Positions 8,010-15,795 of a stretch of DNA of 16,791 nt are shown piece after piece. How positions within the stretch are numbered: the first letter of the stretch is position 1; each line of letters opens with the position of its first letter. A program made the position numbers and the translations under genes. The stretch comes from an archaeon (GTDB taxonomy: Archaea; Hydrothermarchaeota; Hydrothermarchaeia; JALTZZ01; JALUTC01): assembly GCA_027058345.1 (NCBI GenBank), contig JALUTC010000038.1, positions 1-16,791 on the forward strand, read 5' to 3'. Under the pieces are notes generated by a model, which was not told where the DNA came from, made no database searches, and was given only the letters and a program-made list of their open reading frames with translations.

Positions 8010-9158
8010 ATGAGAACGATTTATTTGGACAATGCTAATGCAACAAAGGTTGACGATGAAGTTGTAAGGATTATGGAAATATATTTTAAAGAAAAGTATG
8101 GAATTCCAGGAGGAGAATTTGGTCATAAATTTGAGGAAGAAGCTTTAGAGGCATTGGAAAAAGCGAGAGAGATTATTGCTAGGAAAATAAATGCATATCC
8201 TGAGGAAATCATCTTCACATCGTGCGATTTAGAAAGTAATAACCTTGCAATAATTGGAACGTTGAGGGCGATGAAGGAGAAGTGTAAAATATTGACGAGT
8301 AAAATAGAACAGAGAAGTGTTCTCGACGTTTTCAAATTCTTTGAAAGAAATGGTTACGAATCTAAATATATTAATGTTGATAGGGAAGGATTTATAAAGA
8401 TGGATGAATTTGAAAGAGAATTAAAAGGTGCTAAATTTGCTTCCATACAATTTGCAAACAAAGAGATTGGAACAATACAGGATATTAAAGCTATATCGGA
8501 TTTATGCAAGGAGAATAATGTGATTTTACATTGTGATGCATCACACGCATTTTGTAAGGTTGATATCGATGTAAAAAAATTGGACATCGATTTAATGACG
8601 TTATCCTCTTGTCTAATACATGGTCCTAAAGGAATATCGGCCCTTTATATTAAAGAAGGAACGAAAATTGAACCCTTATTTTTTGGAGATGCGAGGGAGA
8701 GAGGAATTAGACCAGGATTTATAGACGTTGCATATGCGGTAGGATTTGCAAAGGCTGTCGAATTATATAAAAAGGAGGACATAATTAGAATGAAAACCTT
8801 AAGAGATTACATGATCGATAAACTTTTAGAAATTGAAGACTCAGAATTAAATGGTCCTAGAGGAGATAGGAGATTATGTAATAATGTAAACATCTCGTTT
8901 AAATATGTCGAAGGAGAGGCTGTCGTACTTAGATTAAGTATGAAAGGAATAATAGTTGGTACTGGGTCTGCATGTTACAATCCTGAATTAGAACCAAGTC
9001 ACGTTATACTTGCATTGGGAAAGGGATATGAAGCAAGTCATTCCTCGATTAGAATTGTCTTAAGTAAATATAATACGAGAGATGAAGTTGAAATAGCATG
9101 TAAAGAATTAAAAGAAACAATAGAGAACCTGAGAAATATAAGCCCATTCAAAAAATGA
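8010..9158 (+). CDS. Cysteine desulfurase (IscS/NifS) homologue lacking the PLP-binding lysine
   Basis: This full-length (382 residues) class V aminotransferase-fold protein aligns by eye with IscS from end to end. The normal SGHK-IYGPKG segment, whose lysine holds pyridoxal phosphate, reads SSCL-IHGPKG, putting Leu202 at the lysine position. The cofactor-stacking His of the usual EH motif is Gln101 (IEQRS). The GATE phosphate-loop motif is CDLE (72-75), and the Gln of the DATQ motif is His179. In contrast the sulfur-accepting cysteine is kept: GTGSAC with Cys322, followed by a normal LEPSHV loop, and the EGEAVVLRL and HSSIRIVLSKYNT stretches are normal. The frame is intact with no decay outside the PLP pocket, so it looks selected rather than dead. 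Archaeoglobus fulgidus IscS also lacks the lysine (Asp there, from memory) but keeps more of the pocket. Possible roles are a sulfur carrier or scaffold partner in Fe-S assembly; no IscU-like gene is visible nearby. Confidence 0.85.
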   Translation: MRTIYLDNANATKVDDEVVRIMEIYFKEKYGIPGGEFGHKFEEEALEALEKAREIIARKINAYPEEIIFTSCDLESNNLAIIGTLRAMKEKCKILTSKIEQRSVLDVFKFFERNGYESKYINVDREGFIKMDEFERELKGAKFASIQFANKEIGTIQDIKAISDLCKENNVILHCDASHAFCKVDIDVKKLDIDLMTLSSCLIHGPKGISALYIKEGTKIEPLFFGDARERGIRPGFIDVAYAVGFAKAVELYKKEDIIRMKTLRDYMIDKLLEIEDSELNGPRGDRRLCNNVNISFKYVEGEAVVLRLSMKGIIVGTGSACYNPELEPSHVILALGKGYEASHSSIRIVLSKYNTRDEVEIACKELKETIENLRNISPFKK

Positions 9159-9200
9159 TGTAAAAATTTAATTATCTAATTTTTAATTAATTATAAAAAT
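9159..9200 (+). promoter_or_regulatory. Probable promoter of the ABC-transporter/hemC/surE gene run
   Basis: The 42 bases between the IscS-like stop and the livK-like ATG are nearly all A and T. A TATA-like AAAAATTTAATTA at about 9162-9174 lies close to 30 bases before the ATG, suiting a leaderless transcript. The following TTTTTAATTAATTATAAAAAT could also supply T residues for termination of the upstream gene. There is no Shine-Dalgarno-like sequence. Evidence is positional only. Confidence 0.4.
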
Positions 9201-10454
9201 ATGAACGAAAAATATTTTAAACTTTTCATAGGTATATTATTCGTTACTATACTATTATCTGCATGCGCAAAACCTGCAGAGAAAGCTGCACCGGTAGCAA
9301 AGCAAATACAAACTGGTCTTCCAAAGGAGATAACAATAGGTGCATTATTACCATTAACCGGAGATTTGGCTGCTTATGGAAAAAATGTAAGAGAAGCATT
9401 ACTAATTGCTGAAGAAGATATAAACGAATTCTTGAAAAAACTAGGTTACGATACTAGGATAAAATTCTTAATAGAAGATACTGAAACTAGACCAACAACT
9501 GCTTTAACAAAGCTACAAGCATTGGCAGCAAAAGGTGTCAAAATTTATATAGGACCAATGACATCTGCAGAGGTTAGAAATATAAAAACGTATGCCGATA
9601 TAAATAAATTATTAATAATAAGCCCATCCTCAACAGCTGCAGACCTTGCAATCAAGGATGATTTCATATATAGAACAGTTCCAGATGATACTTATCAAGG
9701 AAAAGCAATAGCAAGGATGGTAATCGATTATGGAATAAAGAACGTTGTTGTAATACATAGAAAGGATGCATGGGGAGATGGATTATATAGAGAATTTTCA
9801 AAAAGGTTTAAAGAATTGGGAGGAAATGTTATAGGAGAAATTGCATATACACCAGAAGCTAAGGAATTCTCTGCTGACGTTAAAAAATTGTACGACATTG
9901 TATCAGAGGCTGTTAAAAAATATGGAAAGGAAAATGTTGCAATTGTTGCAATTAGCTTTGGAGAAATAGTTACGATTTTGAAACAAGCATCTGGATATGA
10001 TTTATTAATGCAATTGGTATGGTTTGGAAGCGATGGGACGGCTAAGCTGGACGATGTTGTTAAAGAAGCTGGTAAGGAAGCTGCAAAGGTTAAACTCTAT
10101 TCAACATTGTTTGCACCAACAGAATCCTTAAAGTATAAGGAATTTTACGAGAAATTCAAATCAAGAACTGGTTCTGAGCCTCATGGATATTCTGTAATAG
10201 CATATGATACTGCATGGTTAATAACATATGCAATGCTCCTAGCACAAAGCACGGATAGTGAAAAGATTGCAGAAATATTACCAGAAGTTGCGAAATCATT
10301 CTTCGGTGCAAGTGGATGGATGTTGCTAAACGAAGCAGGAGATAGAGCTGCTGGAGATTACGACATTTGGATGGTAGTAGAAGAGGATGGAAAATATAAA
10401 TGGAAGAAAGCCGGATATTATAGCTCTACAACAGATTCGGTAACTTTCTACTAA
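9201..10454 (+). CDS. Branched-chain amino acid/amide-type ABC transporter substrate-binding lipoprotein (LivK-like)
   Basis: This 417-residue extracytoplasmic solute-binding protein belongs to the periplasmic-binding-protein type I family used by LivK/AmiC-like transporters. The N terminus is a lipoprotein signal: a lysine-containing start, a hydrophobic run from Phe6 to Leu19, and the lipobox LSAC with Cys22 as the lipidation site, followed by an Ala/Pro/Lys-rich linker. The mature part opens with ITIGALLPLTGDLAAYGKN, the classic start of this fold, and includes GPMTSAEV and SPSSTA ligand-pocket loops and the DDTYQGKA and WGDGLYREF stretches. The ligand cannot be predicted: this family binds Leu/Ile/Val, amides, urea or other small molecules. 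Two matching ATPases follow, but no permease. A T-rich 21-base gap after the stop may partly end transcription, so that the binding protein is made in excess. Confidence 0.9.
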   Translation: MNEKYFKLFIGILFVTILLSACAKPAEKAAPVAKQIQTGLPKEITIGALLPLTGDLAAYGKNVREALLIAEEDINEFLKKLGYDTRIKFLIEDTETRPTTALTKLQALAAKGVKIYIGPMTSAEVRNIKTYADINKLLIISPSSTAADLAIKDDFIYRTVPDDTYQGKAIARMVIDYGIKNVVVIHRKDAWGDGLYREFSKRFKELGGNVIGEIAYTPEAKEFSADVKKLYDIVSEAVKKYGKENVAIVAISFGEIVTILKQASGYDLLMQLVWFGSDGTAKLDDVVKEAGKEAAKVKLYSTLFAPTESLKYKEFYEKFKSRTGSEPHGYSVIAYDTAWLITYAMLLAQSTDSEKIAEILPEVAKSFFGASGWMLLNEAGDRAAGDYDIWMVVEEDGKYKWKKAGYYSSTTDSVTFY

Positions 10455-10475
10455 TTTTTTATTTTTTATTATTTA
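10455..10475 (+). terminator. T-rich tract after the LivK-like gene (possible partial terminator)
   Basis: The gap between the LivK-like stop and the LivG-like ATG is almost pure T with three A-interrupted runs (TTTTTT, TTTTTT, TTATT). Archaeal RNA polymerase can terminate at such U-tracts without a hairpin. Because the ATPase genes lie directly beyond, read-through must occur or a second promoter must exist; the tract may simply lower their expression relative to the binding protein. Inference from composition. Confidence 0.35.
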
Positions 10476-11216
10476 ATGATAAAGGTTTTAAATGTTACGA
10501 AAAAATTTGAAGGACTTATTGCTGTAGATAATGTTACAATGAAAATAAAAGACATAACATTACTCGTAGGTCCAAATGGAAGTGGAAAATCTACCCTTGT
10601 AAATATTATAACTGGATTGTATAAACCTGATTCCGGTAAAATATTGTTTTTCGATAAAGATATAACAAATTTAAAACCTCACGAAAGATATAAATTAGGA
10701 ATTGTTAGAACATTTCAAATACCTCAACCTCTGAAAAGAATGACTGTTCTGGAAAATGTCTTAATTTCCTCACCTCATCCAGGAGAGTCCTTTCTAAAAT
10801 CTATGATTAAAGGAGCATGGAGAAAATACGAGGAAGAGATAATCGAAAAAGCTTTTAAAATTTTAAAATTCTTAAACCTAGAGGATTTATGGGAATACGA
10901 AGCATATAAATTGAGTGGAGGTCAGTTAAAACTTCTCGAACTTGCTAGAGCATTGATGTGTGATGCAAAGGTAATATTATTGGATGAACCAATAAGTGGA
11001 GTTGCTCCAAAACTTGCTAAGGATATATTTGAAAAAATAAAAGAAATAAAGAACAAATTAGGTATATCTTTCCTTATAATAGAGCATAGGCTTGATATTG
11101 CAATGAACTATGCAGATTATGTTTATGCAATGTTCAACGGAAAAATAATAGCCAAAGGTAAGCCTGAAGAAATAATCGAGGATAAAAATCTGATAGAAAT
11201 ATACATAGGTGAATGA
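10476..11216 (+). CDS. livG: ABC transporter ATP-binding protein, LivG-like
   Basis: This 246-residue cytoplasmic ATPase energises a branched-chain amino acid/amide-type importer. Motifs in order: Walker A GPNGSGKST (32-40), Q-loop region with VRTFQIPQPLKRMTVLENV, signature LSGGQLKLLELAR, Walker B VILLDEPISGVAP, and the switch histidine in IIEHRLDI. TFQ-P-L--MTVLENV and EHR-D-- are characteristic of LivG as opposed to LivF. The protein is on the short side for LivG, with a brief N-terminal strand region. It follows the binding protein by 21 bases and overlaps or abuts the LivF-like gene. The missing LivH/LivM permeases mean its membrane partner must be encoded elsewhere. Substrate unknown. 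Confidence 0.88.
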   Translation: MIKVLNVTKKFEGLIAVDNVTMKIKDITLLVGPNGSGKSTLVNIITGLYKPDSGKILFFDKDITNLKPHERYKLGIVRTFQIPQPLKRMTVLENVLISSPHPGESFLKSMIKGAWRKYEEEIIEKAFKILKFLNLEDLWEYEAYKLSGGQLKLLELARALMCDAKVILLDEPISGVAPKLAKDIFEKIKEIKNKLGISFLIIEHRLDIAMNYADYVYAMFNGKIIAKGKPEEIIEDKNLIEIYIGE

Positions 11217-11217
11217 A

Positions 11218-11922
11218 ATGTTAAAGGTTGAAAGATTAAATGCTGGATATGAAAAGTTTCAGATACTATTTGATGTAAGTTTAAATGCTTACGAAAAAAC
11301 AATCACATGTATAATAGGCCCAAATGGTAGTGGAAAATCTACACTATTAAAGGCAATATTTGGATTGGCAGACATTTATTCTGGAAGAATTATCCTAAAC
11401 GGTTCTGATATAACAAGACTAAAACCTCATGAAAAGGTAAAACACGGAATTGTATATATTCCACAAACTGAAAATGTCTTCGTAAATTTAACAGTCAAGG
11501 AAAATTTGAAAATTGCAGGATATACTTTAGATAAAATAAAACTTGAAAAGAAGATAAAAGATGTTCTCGAACTATTTCCAAGACTGAGAGAAATGCTGAA
11601 CAAGAAAGTTATGTTTTTGAGTGGTGGAGAGAGACAAATGCTCGCACTTGCAATGGGTTTAATTAAAGAGCCTAAGGTCATCATGCTCGATGAACCTTCG
11701 GCAAATCTCTCACCAAAAGCTTCAAAAGAAATTTTTGATAAAATTCTTGAATTAAAATCTTACGATGAAATCATAATAATTCTCGTAGAACAAAATGTTA
11801 ACAAAGCTTTAGAAATTTCAGACTATGCATATGTATTAATGAGTGGGAGAAAAATATTTGAGGGGAAACCAAAGGATGTGCTAAAAAATCAAAATATAAG
11901 AAAATTATATCTAGGGTTCTAA
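11218..11922 (+). CDS. livF: ABC transporter ATP-binding protein, LivF-like
   Basis: This 234-residue second ATPase pairs with the LivG-like protein. It shows Walker A GPNGSGKST, a Q-loop in YIPQTENVFVNLTVKENL, signature LSGGERQMLALAMGL, Walker B VIMLDEPSANLSP and the LivF-type switch ILVEQNVNKAL in which Gln-Asn follows the Glu. A start at GTG 11209 would add three residues and overlap livG. I prefer ATG 11218 because GGTGA at 11208-11212 sits five bases before it as a Shine-Dalgarno sequence and the protein then begins MLKVERLNAGY, as family members do. hemC begins one base after its stop, so the transporter and tetrapyrrole genes probably share an mRNA. Confidence 0.88.
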   Translation: MLKVERLNAGYEKFQILFDVSLNAYEKTITCIIGPNGSGKSTLLKAIFGLADIYSGRIILNGSDITRLKPHEKVKHGIVYIPQTENVFVNLTVKENLKIAGYTLDKIKLEKKIKDVLELFPRLREMLNKKVMFLSGGERQMLALAMGLIKEPKVIMLDEPSANLSPKASKEIFDKILELKSYDEIIIILVEQNVNKALEISDYAYVLMSGRKIFEGKPKDVLKNQNIRKLYLGF

Positions 11923-11923
11923 T

Positions 11924-12826
11924 ATGAAATTAAGAATTGGGACTAGGGGTAGTAAGCTCGCATTAATACAAACGAATATAGTTATAGAAATGCTTAAGAA
12001 GATTGATGATTCAATTGAGTTTGAAATCGTAAAAATAAAAACTACCGGAGATAAAATAAAAGATAGTCCACTGGCAAAAATAGGAGGGAAAGGATTATTC
12101 GTAAAAGAAATAGACAAAGCATTACTCGATGGTAAAATAGATATAGCTGTTCATAGTATGAAAGATGTTCCATACGAAATAACGAGAGGTTTGGAAATCC
12201 TAGCAATACCTAAAAGAGAAGATCCTGTCGATGTTTTAATATCAAAAAATGGTAAAAAATTGGACGAATTGCCTCCAGGATCAAAAATTGGTACCAGTAG
12301 TGTTAGAAGAAGAGCAATGCTTTTAAATTATAGGGACGATTTATTGATAGAAAATTTGAGAGGAAACGTTGACACAAGGTTGAGGAAACTTCAAGAAGGA
12401 AAATACGATGCTATTGTTTTAGCAAAGGCGGGATTGAAAAGAATGGGTCTTGAAAAATACATAGTAGAAGAATTAAATCCTGAAATCTTTCCACATGCTA
12501 TAGGACAAGGAGCATTAGCAATAGTTTGTAGAAAAGATTTTGAATATAAAGACCTAATCAAAGCAATAGATGATTTTGAGACAAGATGTGCAGTCCTTGC
12601 TGAAAGGGAGATTTCAAGAACAATAAAGGCAAGCTGTCAAATACCCATAGGTGTTTACACGAAGATTTCTGGTAGAAAGTTAATGTTGAAGGGTGTCATC
12701 TTTTCAATAAATGGGAAAAAAAGGATTGAAGCATATGAGGAAGGAAATTTAGAAGATTATATTGACATAGGAAAAACCGTCGGAGAAGTTTTGATTGATA
12801 AAGCAAAACGTTTTGGAATATTATGA
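11924..12826 (+). CDS. hemC: Porphobilinogen deaminase (hydroxymethylbilane synthase)
   Basis: This enzyme joins four porphobilinogen units into hydroxymethylbilane, the linear precursor of uroporphyrinogen III and so of haem, sirohaem, F430 or corrinoids. The 300-residue length is normal. Visible are the N-terminal IGTRGSKLALIQT, the catalytic HSMKDVP, the substrate-binding TSSVRRRAML, NLRGNVDTRLRKL and HAIGQGALAI motifs. Cys238 (SCQIPIG) is the attachment residue for the dipyrromethane cofactor; the usual GGC is ASC here. The ATG follows the livF-like stop by one base and its own stop overlaps surE (ATGA). Other tetrapyrrole genes are not in the window, so hemC is detached from a hem cluster. 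Confidence 0.95.
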   Translation: MKLRIGTRGSKLALIQTNIVIEMLKKIDDSIEFEIVKIKTTGDKIKDSPLAKIGGKGLFVKEIDKALLDGKIDIAVHSMKDVPYEITRGLEILAIPKREDPVDVLISKNGKKLDELPPGSKIGTSSVRRRAMLLNYRDDLLIENLRGNVDTRLRKLQEGKYDAIVLAKAGLKRMGLEKYIVEELNPEIFPHAIGQGALAIVCRKDFEYKDLIKAIDDFETRCAVLAEREISRTIKASCQIPIGVYTKISGRKLMLKGVIFSINGKKRIEAYEEGNLEDYIDIGKTVGEVLIDKAKRFGIL

Positions 12827-13590
12827 AAACAATATTGATAACAAACGATGATGGAATATTCTCACCAGGATTAAAAGCTGCTATTGAAGCTGTAAAAGAT
12901 TTGGGAAAGGTTATTGTAGTAGCACCATATCAACAACAATCCGGCATTTCAAGAGCAATCTCGTTAACAAGTCCTGTATTTGTAAACAGAATAAATTTAT
13001 ATGACGTAGAATTCTATGCTTGTTCTGGAACGCCTGTGGATTGCATTATAATAGGAATTTGTGGAATATTAAAGAAAATACCAGATATTGTTATCTCTGG
13101 AATAAATCTTGGAGAAAACTTGAGCTACGAAATAACAACCTCTGGAACGGTTGCGGCTGCAATAGAAGCTGCAAATCTAGGTGCGAGAGCAATCGCCATA
13201 TCGCAGGAAGCTGAAGAGAGGAAAAAATTTGAAGATATTGTTGAAGAAAATTTTGAAATATCAAAAATCGTTCTTAGAAAGATTGTTGAAGAAATATTTA
13301 AAAAGGATATAAAATTTGAAGTCTTAAACATAAATATTCCGAAGAATCCTAAGGAATTAAGATTTAAAATTACAAAACTTGCCAGAAAATATTATAATAC
13401 AAGCGTTGAAGAAAGGTTTGATCCCAGAGGTAGGAGGTATTTTTGGATAAATGGTGAAAGTATTATTTCAAAAGAAAAAGATACCGATGTCTATGTATTA
13501 AAGGTTGAAAGATTAATTTCAATCACTCCTATAAAATTGGATATGACCGATTATAACTATGACAAAAGATTGGAAGAATTAAGGATTTAA
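12823..13590 (+). CDS. surE: 5'/3'-nucleotidase SurE (survival protein E family)
   Basis: SurE is a metal-dependent phosphatase acting on nucleoside monophosphates and, in some members, polyphosphate. The 255-residue protein begins with the signature TNDDG, giving metal ligands Asp9 and Asp10. Ser40 in PYQQQSGISRA and Asn95 in SGINLGEN complete the metal/substrate site. GTPVDC and TSGTVAAAIEA are also standard. It starts inside the hemC stop (ATGA overlap), indicating coupling. Its last 12 bases overlap the end of the convergent argC gene. Physiological substrate is not deducible here. Confidence 0.94.
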   Translation: MKTILITNDDGIFSPGLKAAIEAVKDLGKVIVVAPYQQQSGISRAISLTSPVFVNRINLYDVEFYACSGTPVDCIIIGICGILKKIPDIVISGINLGENLSYEITTSGTVAAAIEAANLGARAIAISQEAEERKKFEDIVEENFEISKIVLRKIVEEIFKKDIKFEVLNINIPKNPKELRFKITKLARKYYNTSVEERFDPRGRRYFWINGESIISKEKDTDVYVLKVERLISITPIKLDMTDYNYDKRLEELRI

Positions 13591-14607
13591 AGGAATATTT
13601 TTCAAACCTTTATCTTCCCTGAAATTTAACATGACGTTCATATTTTGAACAGCTTGACCACTCGCACCTTTAACCAAATTATCTATTACAGAAATTATTA
13701 CCAATCTCTTCCTATCTCTATCCACTAGGAATCCTCCTATATCTAAAAAGTTGCTATTTCTAACATTACTCAACTTTGGAACCTCGCCAACTTCAAGAAT
13801 TCTAATAAAAGTCTCATTTTTGTAAAAATTCTTAAACCTTTTAACAATTTCATCTTCAGATATATCACGATTTAAAAATAAATGAATCGTAGATAATATC
13901 CCTCGATTAACAGGTATCATATGAGGAGTGAAACATATCTTAACATTATCCGAATATTTCCTTAATTCTTGCTCAATCTCAGGAACATGCCTATGTCCTA
14001 CTATTTTATAAGCAATAATATCTTCGTTAACAAATGGAAAGTGTGTATCTTCTCTAGGAGATGCACCAGCTCCAGATACTCCGGACTTAGAATCTATAAC
14101 TATTTTCTCCGTATCAATTAAATCGATCAATGGTACTATTGCTGGAATAATGCTTGTAGGATAACATCCAGGATTTGCTACAATGTCCGATTTTCTAATT
14201 TCCTTCCTATTTAATTCCGTTAATCCATACGCTGCATCTATATCCTTTGCTTCGTGCTTTATTCCATAAATCTTTTCGTACAAATTTTTATCTTTGAATC
14301 TAAAGTCGGCAGATAAATCCACAATTTTGATACCTACTTCTAATAATTTTCTCGCATACTTCATGCAAACACCATTAGGCGTTGCAAAGAAAGCGAAGTC
14401 ACATTCCTTTATAACTTTATCTATGTTCAATCTCTCAAATTTCAAATCTATTAATCCTCTTAAATTCCTATGAATCTTATAAACAGGTTTACCTTCATAT
14501 CTTTCAGAAGTCACAATTCTTATTTCAACGTCGTCATGGTTTAATAATATTCGAAGTAATTCTCCACCGGTATAGCCACTTGCACCAATAATTGCAACGT
14601 TAACCAT
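13579..14607 (-). CDS. argC: N-acetyl-gamma-glutamyl-phosphate reductase (ArgC; LysY-type activity possible)
   Basis: This 342-residue NADP-dependent reductase converts N-acetylglutamyl phosphate to the semialdehyde in arginine synthesis. The Rossmann motif GASGYTGGELL (Gly8, Gly11, Gly14) opens the protein. The catalytic cysteine is Cys148 in ANPGCYPTS. SGVSGAG and the GHRHVPEIEQ histidine segment are typical of the dimerisation/catalytic domain. In many archaea the same family acts on LysW-bound glutamate or aminoadipate (LysY), and residue reading by eye does not separate the two. No other arg or lys genes are in the window. It follows the M23-like gene by six bases, and its end overlaps surE. 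Confidence 0.9.
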   Translation of the reverse strand: MVNVAIIGASGYTGGELLRILLNHDDVEIRIVTSERYEGKPVYKIHRNLRGLIDLKFERLNIDKVIKECDFAFFATPNGVCMKYARKLLEVGIKIVDLSADFRFKDKNLYEKIYGIKHEAKDIDAAYGLTELNRKEIRKSDIVANPGCYPTSIIPAIVPLIDLIDTEKIVIDSKSGVSGAGASPREDTHFPFVNEDIIAYKIVGHRHVPEIEQELRKYSDNVKICFTPHMIPVNRGILSTIHLFLNRDISEDEIVKRFKNFYKNETFIRILEVGEVPKLSNVRNSNFLDIGGFLVDRDRKRLVIISVIDNLVKGASGQAVQNMNVMLNFREDKGLKNIPLNP

Positions 14608-14613
14608 ATAACT

Positions 14614-15552
14614 TTATATATTTTTAATACATAAGAAAACGTTGGATTTTGATAGAAATGGCTTTTCTCTCTTTATATATACAACTCTCATTCTATTCCT
14701 TCTCGCTAAATTTATTATAAAAGACATCCCTCTCATTTCTATTCCATTCACATATACTTTCACGTATGGTTTATAAATTGCTATCCTTCCATAACTTTTA
14801 ACAACCTTACCAATCCTAATTCCCAAAAAGTAAACATCTTCCCCAACCCTTATTTCTTCGCTCGATATTATTCCACCATACCCCATATGAGGAATTCCAC
14901 CATCTAATATACATACCTTTCCATTACATACAGCATATGTATATTCTCCATTGTAAAAACCTTCCAATTCTATATAACTATCCGTTACTTTATATACCTT
15001 CCTGCTTATCTCAGCATAATCTTTAATAGTATAATTAATGTTGATTTTGTCACTAATATTTATAATAGGATTTATCTTGTATCCAAACCTTGCTCTTAAA
15101 GGATTACTCTCAGGCTTAACTTCAAGGTGTAAATGACAAGCCGCCCAAAATGAATAATACCCCGTTCTTATATAATATCCTATAGGATCATTTACACTTA
15201 TTCTTTCACGTTCCTTAACCTTCGGATATACATGTAAAATTTTAAATATATTTTTTTTGTTATTTTTATCCCTGATAAGTATTACGTATTCATATGGTAT
15301 CTTTTCAAAGTCTCTTGATTCTAAATCCATTACATTGAAAAAGGTAACGACGGATGGAACTCTAAATTTTAAAACTTTTTCAACAATCCCCTCAACCGGA
15401 GATAGAGCCTCGTCGCCAAAGTCACCGCTTGGTATTATATCTATTGCCTCCAAATTTATATGTGATTCGTAAGGGCTATTGAATAAAGAAAATCCTCTCA
15501 AATTTTCCGTTTTATATATTGGAGAACCATTTGCCATAGCTATTATTTGCAT
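14614..15552 (-). CDS. M23/lysostaphin-fold-like protein of unknown function
   Basis: I do not recognise a named family for this 312-residue protein, but residues 30-150 resemble the M23 (duplicated hybrid motif) metallopeptidase fold. The order is AIDIIPSGDFGDEALSPVEGIV, then an isolated histidine in ILHVYP (His107), then VNDPIGYYIRTG and the closing CHLHLEV (His140, His142). The HLH and Asp38 match metal-site positions. The first histidine is doubtful: His31 lies seven residues before Asp38 instead of the usual four. There is no signal peptide or membrane segment, so it is probably cytoplasmic, unusual for a cell-wall hydrolase fold. The remaining 160 residues look like beta-rich unknown sequence. 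It precedes argC by six bases and is divergent from tRNA-Leu across 34 bases. Confidence 0.55.
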   Translation of the reverse strand: MQIIAMANGSPIYKTENLRGFSLFNSPYESHINLEAIDIIPSGDFGDEALSPVEGIVEKVLKFRVPSVVTFFNVMDLESRDFEKIPYEYVILIRDKNNKKNIFKILHVYPKVKERERISVNDPIGYYIRTGYYSFWAACHLHLEVKPESNPLRARFGYKINPIINISDKININYTIKDYAEISRKVYKVTDSYIELEGFYNGEYTYAVCNGKVCILDGGIPHMGYGGIISSEEIRVGEDVYFLGIRIGKVVKSYGRIAIYKPYVKVYVNGIEMRGMSFIINLARRNRMRVVYIKREKPFLSKSNVFLCIKNI

Positions 15553-15586
15553 AATGTTAATAACTTTATTATTAATTGGAAATCAT
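15553..15586. promoter_or_regulatory. Short A+T-rich spacer serving tRNA-Leu and the M23-like gene
   Basis: Thirty-four bases separate the minus-strand ATG at 15552 from the first base of tRNA-Leu. The segment TTAATAACTTTATTATTAATT (about 15556-15576) contains TATA-like stretches on both strands at 20-30 bases from each gene. No other element is visible. Positional evidence only. Confidence 0.35.
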
Positions 15587-15672
15587 GCGGGGGTGCCCGA
15601 GCCTGGTCAAAGGGGGCGGACTTAGGATCCGCTGGCGAAGAGCCTGCATGGGTTCAAATCCCATCCCCCGCA
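15587..15672 (+). tRNA. tRNA-Leu (anticodon UAG)
   Basis: The 86-base sequence folds as a class II tRNA. The acceptor GCGGGGG pairs with CCCCCGC, with discriminator A at 15672 as expected for leucine. The anticodon stem GCGGA/TCCGC encloses a CTTAGGA loop, giving TAG at 15623-15625. A long variable arm pairs GGC with GCC around GAAGA, and the T arm ATGGGTTCAAATCCCAT is standard. No CCA is encoded and there is no intron. The strongly G+C-paired stems contrast with the A+T-rich surroundings, a thermophile trait. T-rich sequence just downstream may end transcription. Confidence 0.95.
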
Positions 15673-15795
15673 TATTTCTTCAATGTTCTTTTTATTAACA
15701 TTTTTCTTGATGAAATTAAATAGGAGAGAAAAAGTAAAATAACTTACAATATCAGATGATGAGATGAAACTATAAGATATTAAATCAAGAAGACA
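15673..15795. other. A+T-rich gap between two convergent tRNA genes
   Basis: I see no gene in these 123 bases. The tRNA-Leu side begins with T-rich runs (TTCTTTTTATT, TTTTTCTT) that could terminate the plus-strand transcript. The minus strand leaving tRNA-Ser is T-rich in shorter runs (TTCTTG). An ATGATGA near 15757 resembles a box C but has no CTGA partner. Confidence 0.4.

Noticed and set aside
8010..9158. Pseudogene call for the IscS-like gene
   Set aside because: The frame is complete, length is normal and the catalytic Cys loop and C-terminal region are well kept; the changes are confined to the PLP pocket.
15750..15790. Possible C/D box guide RNA (ATGATGA near 15757)
   Set aside because: No CTGA D box or D' box at suitable spacing on either strand.
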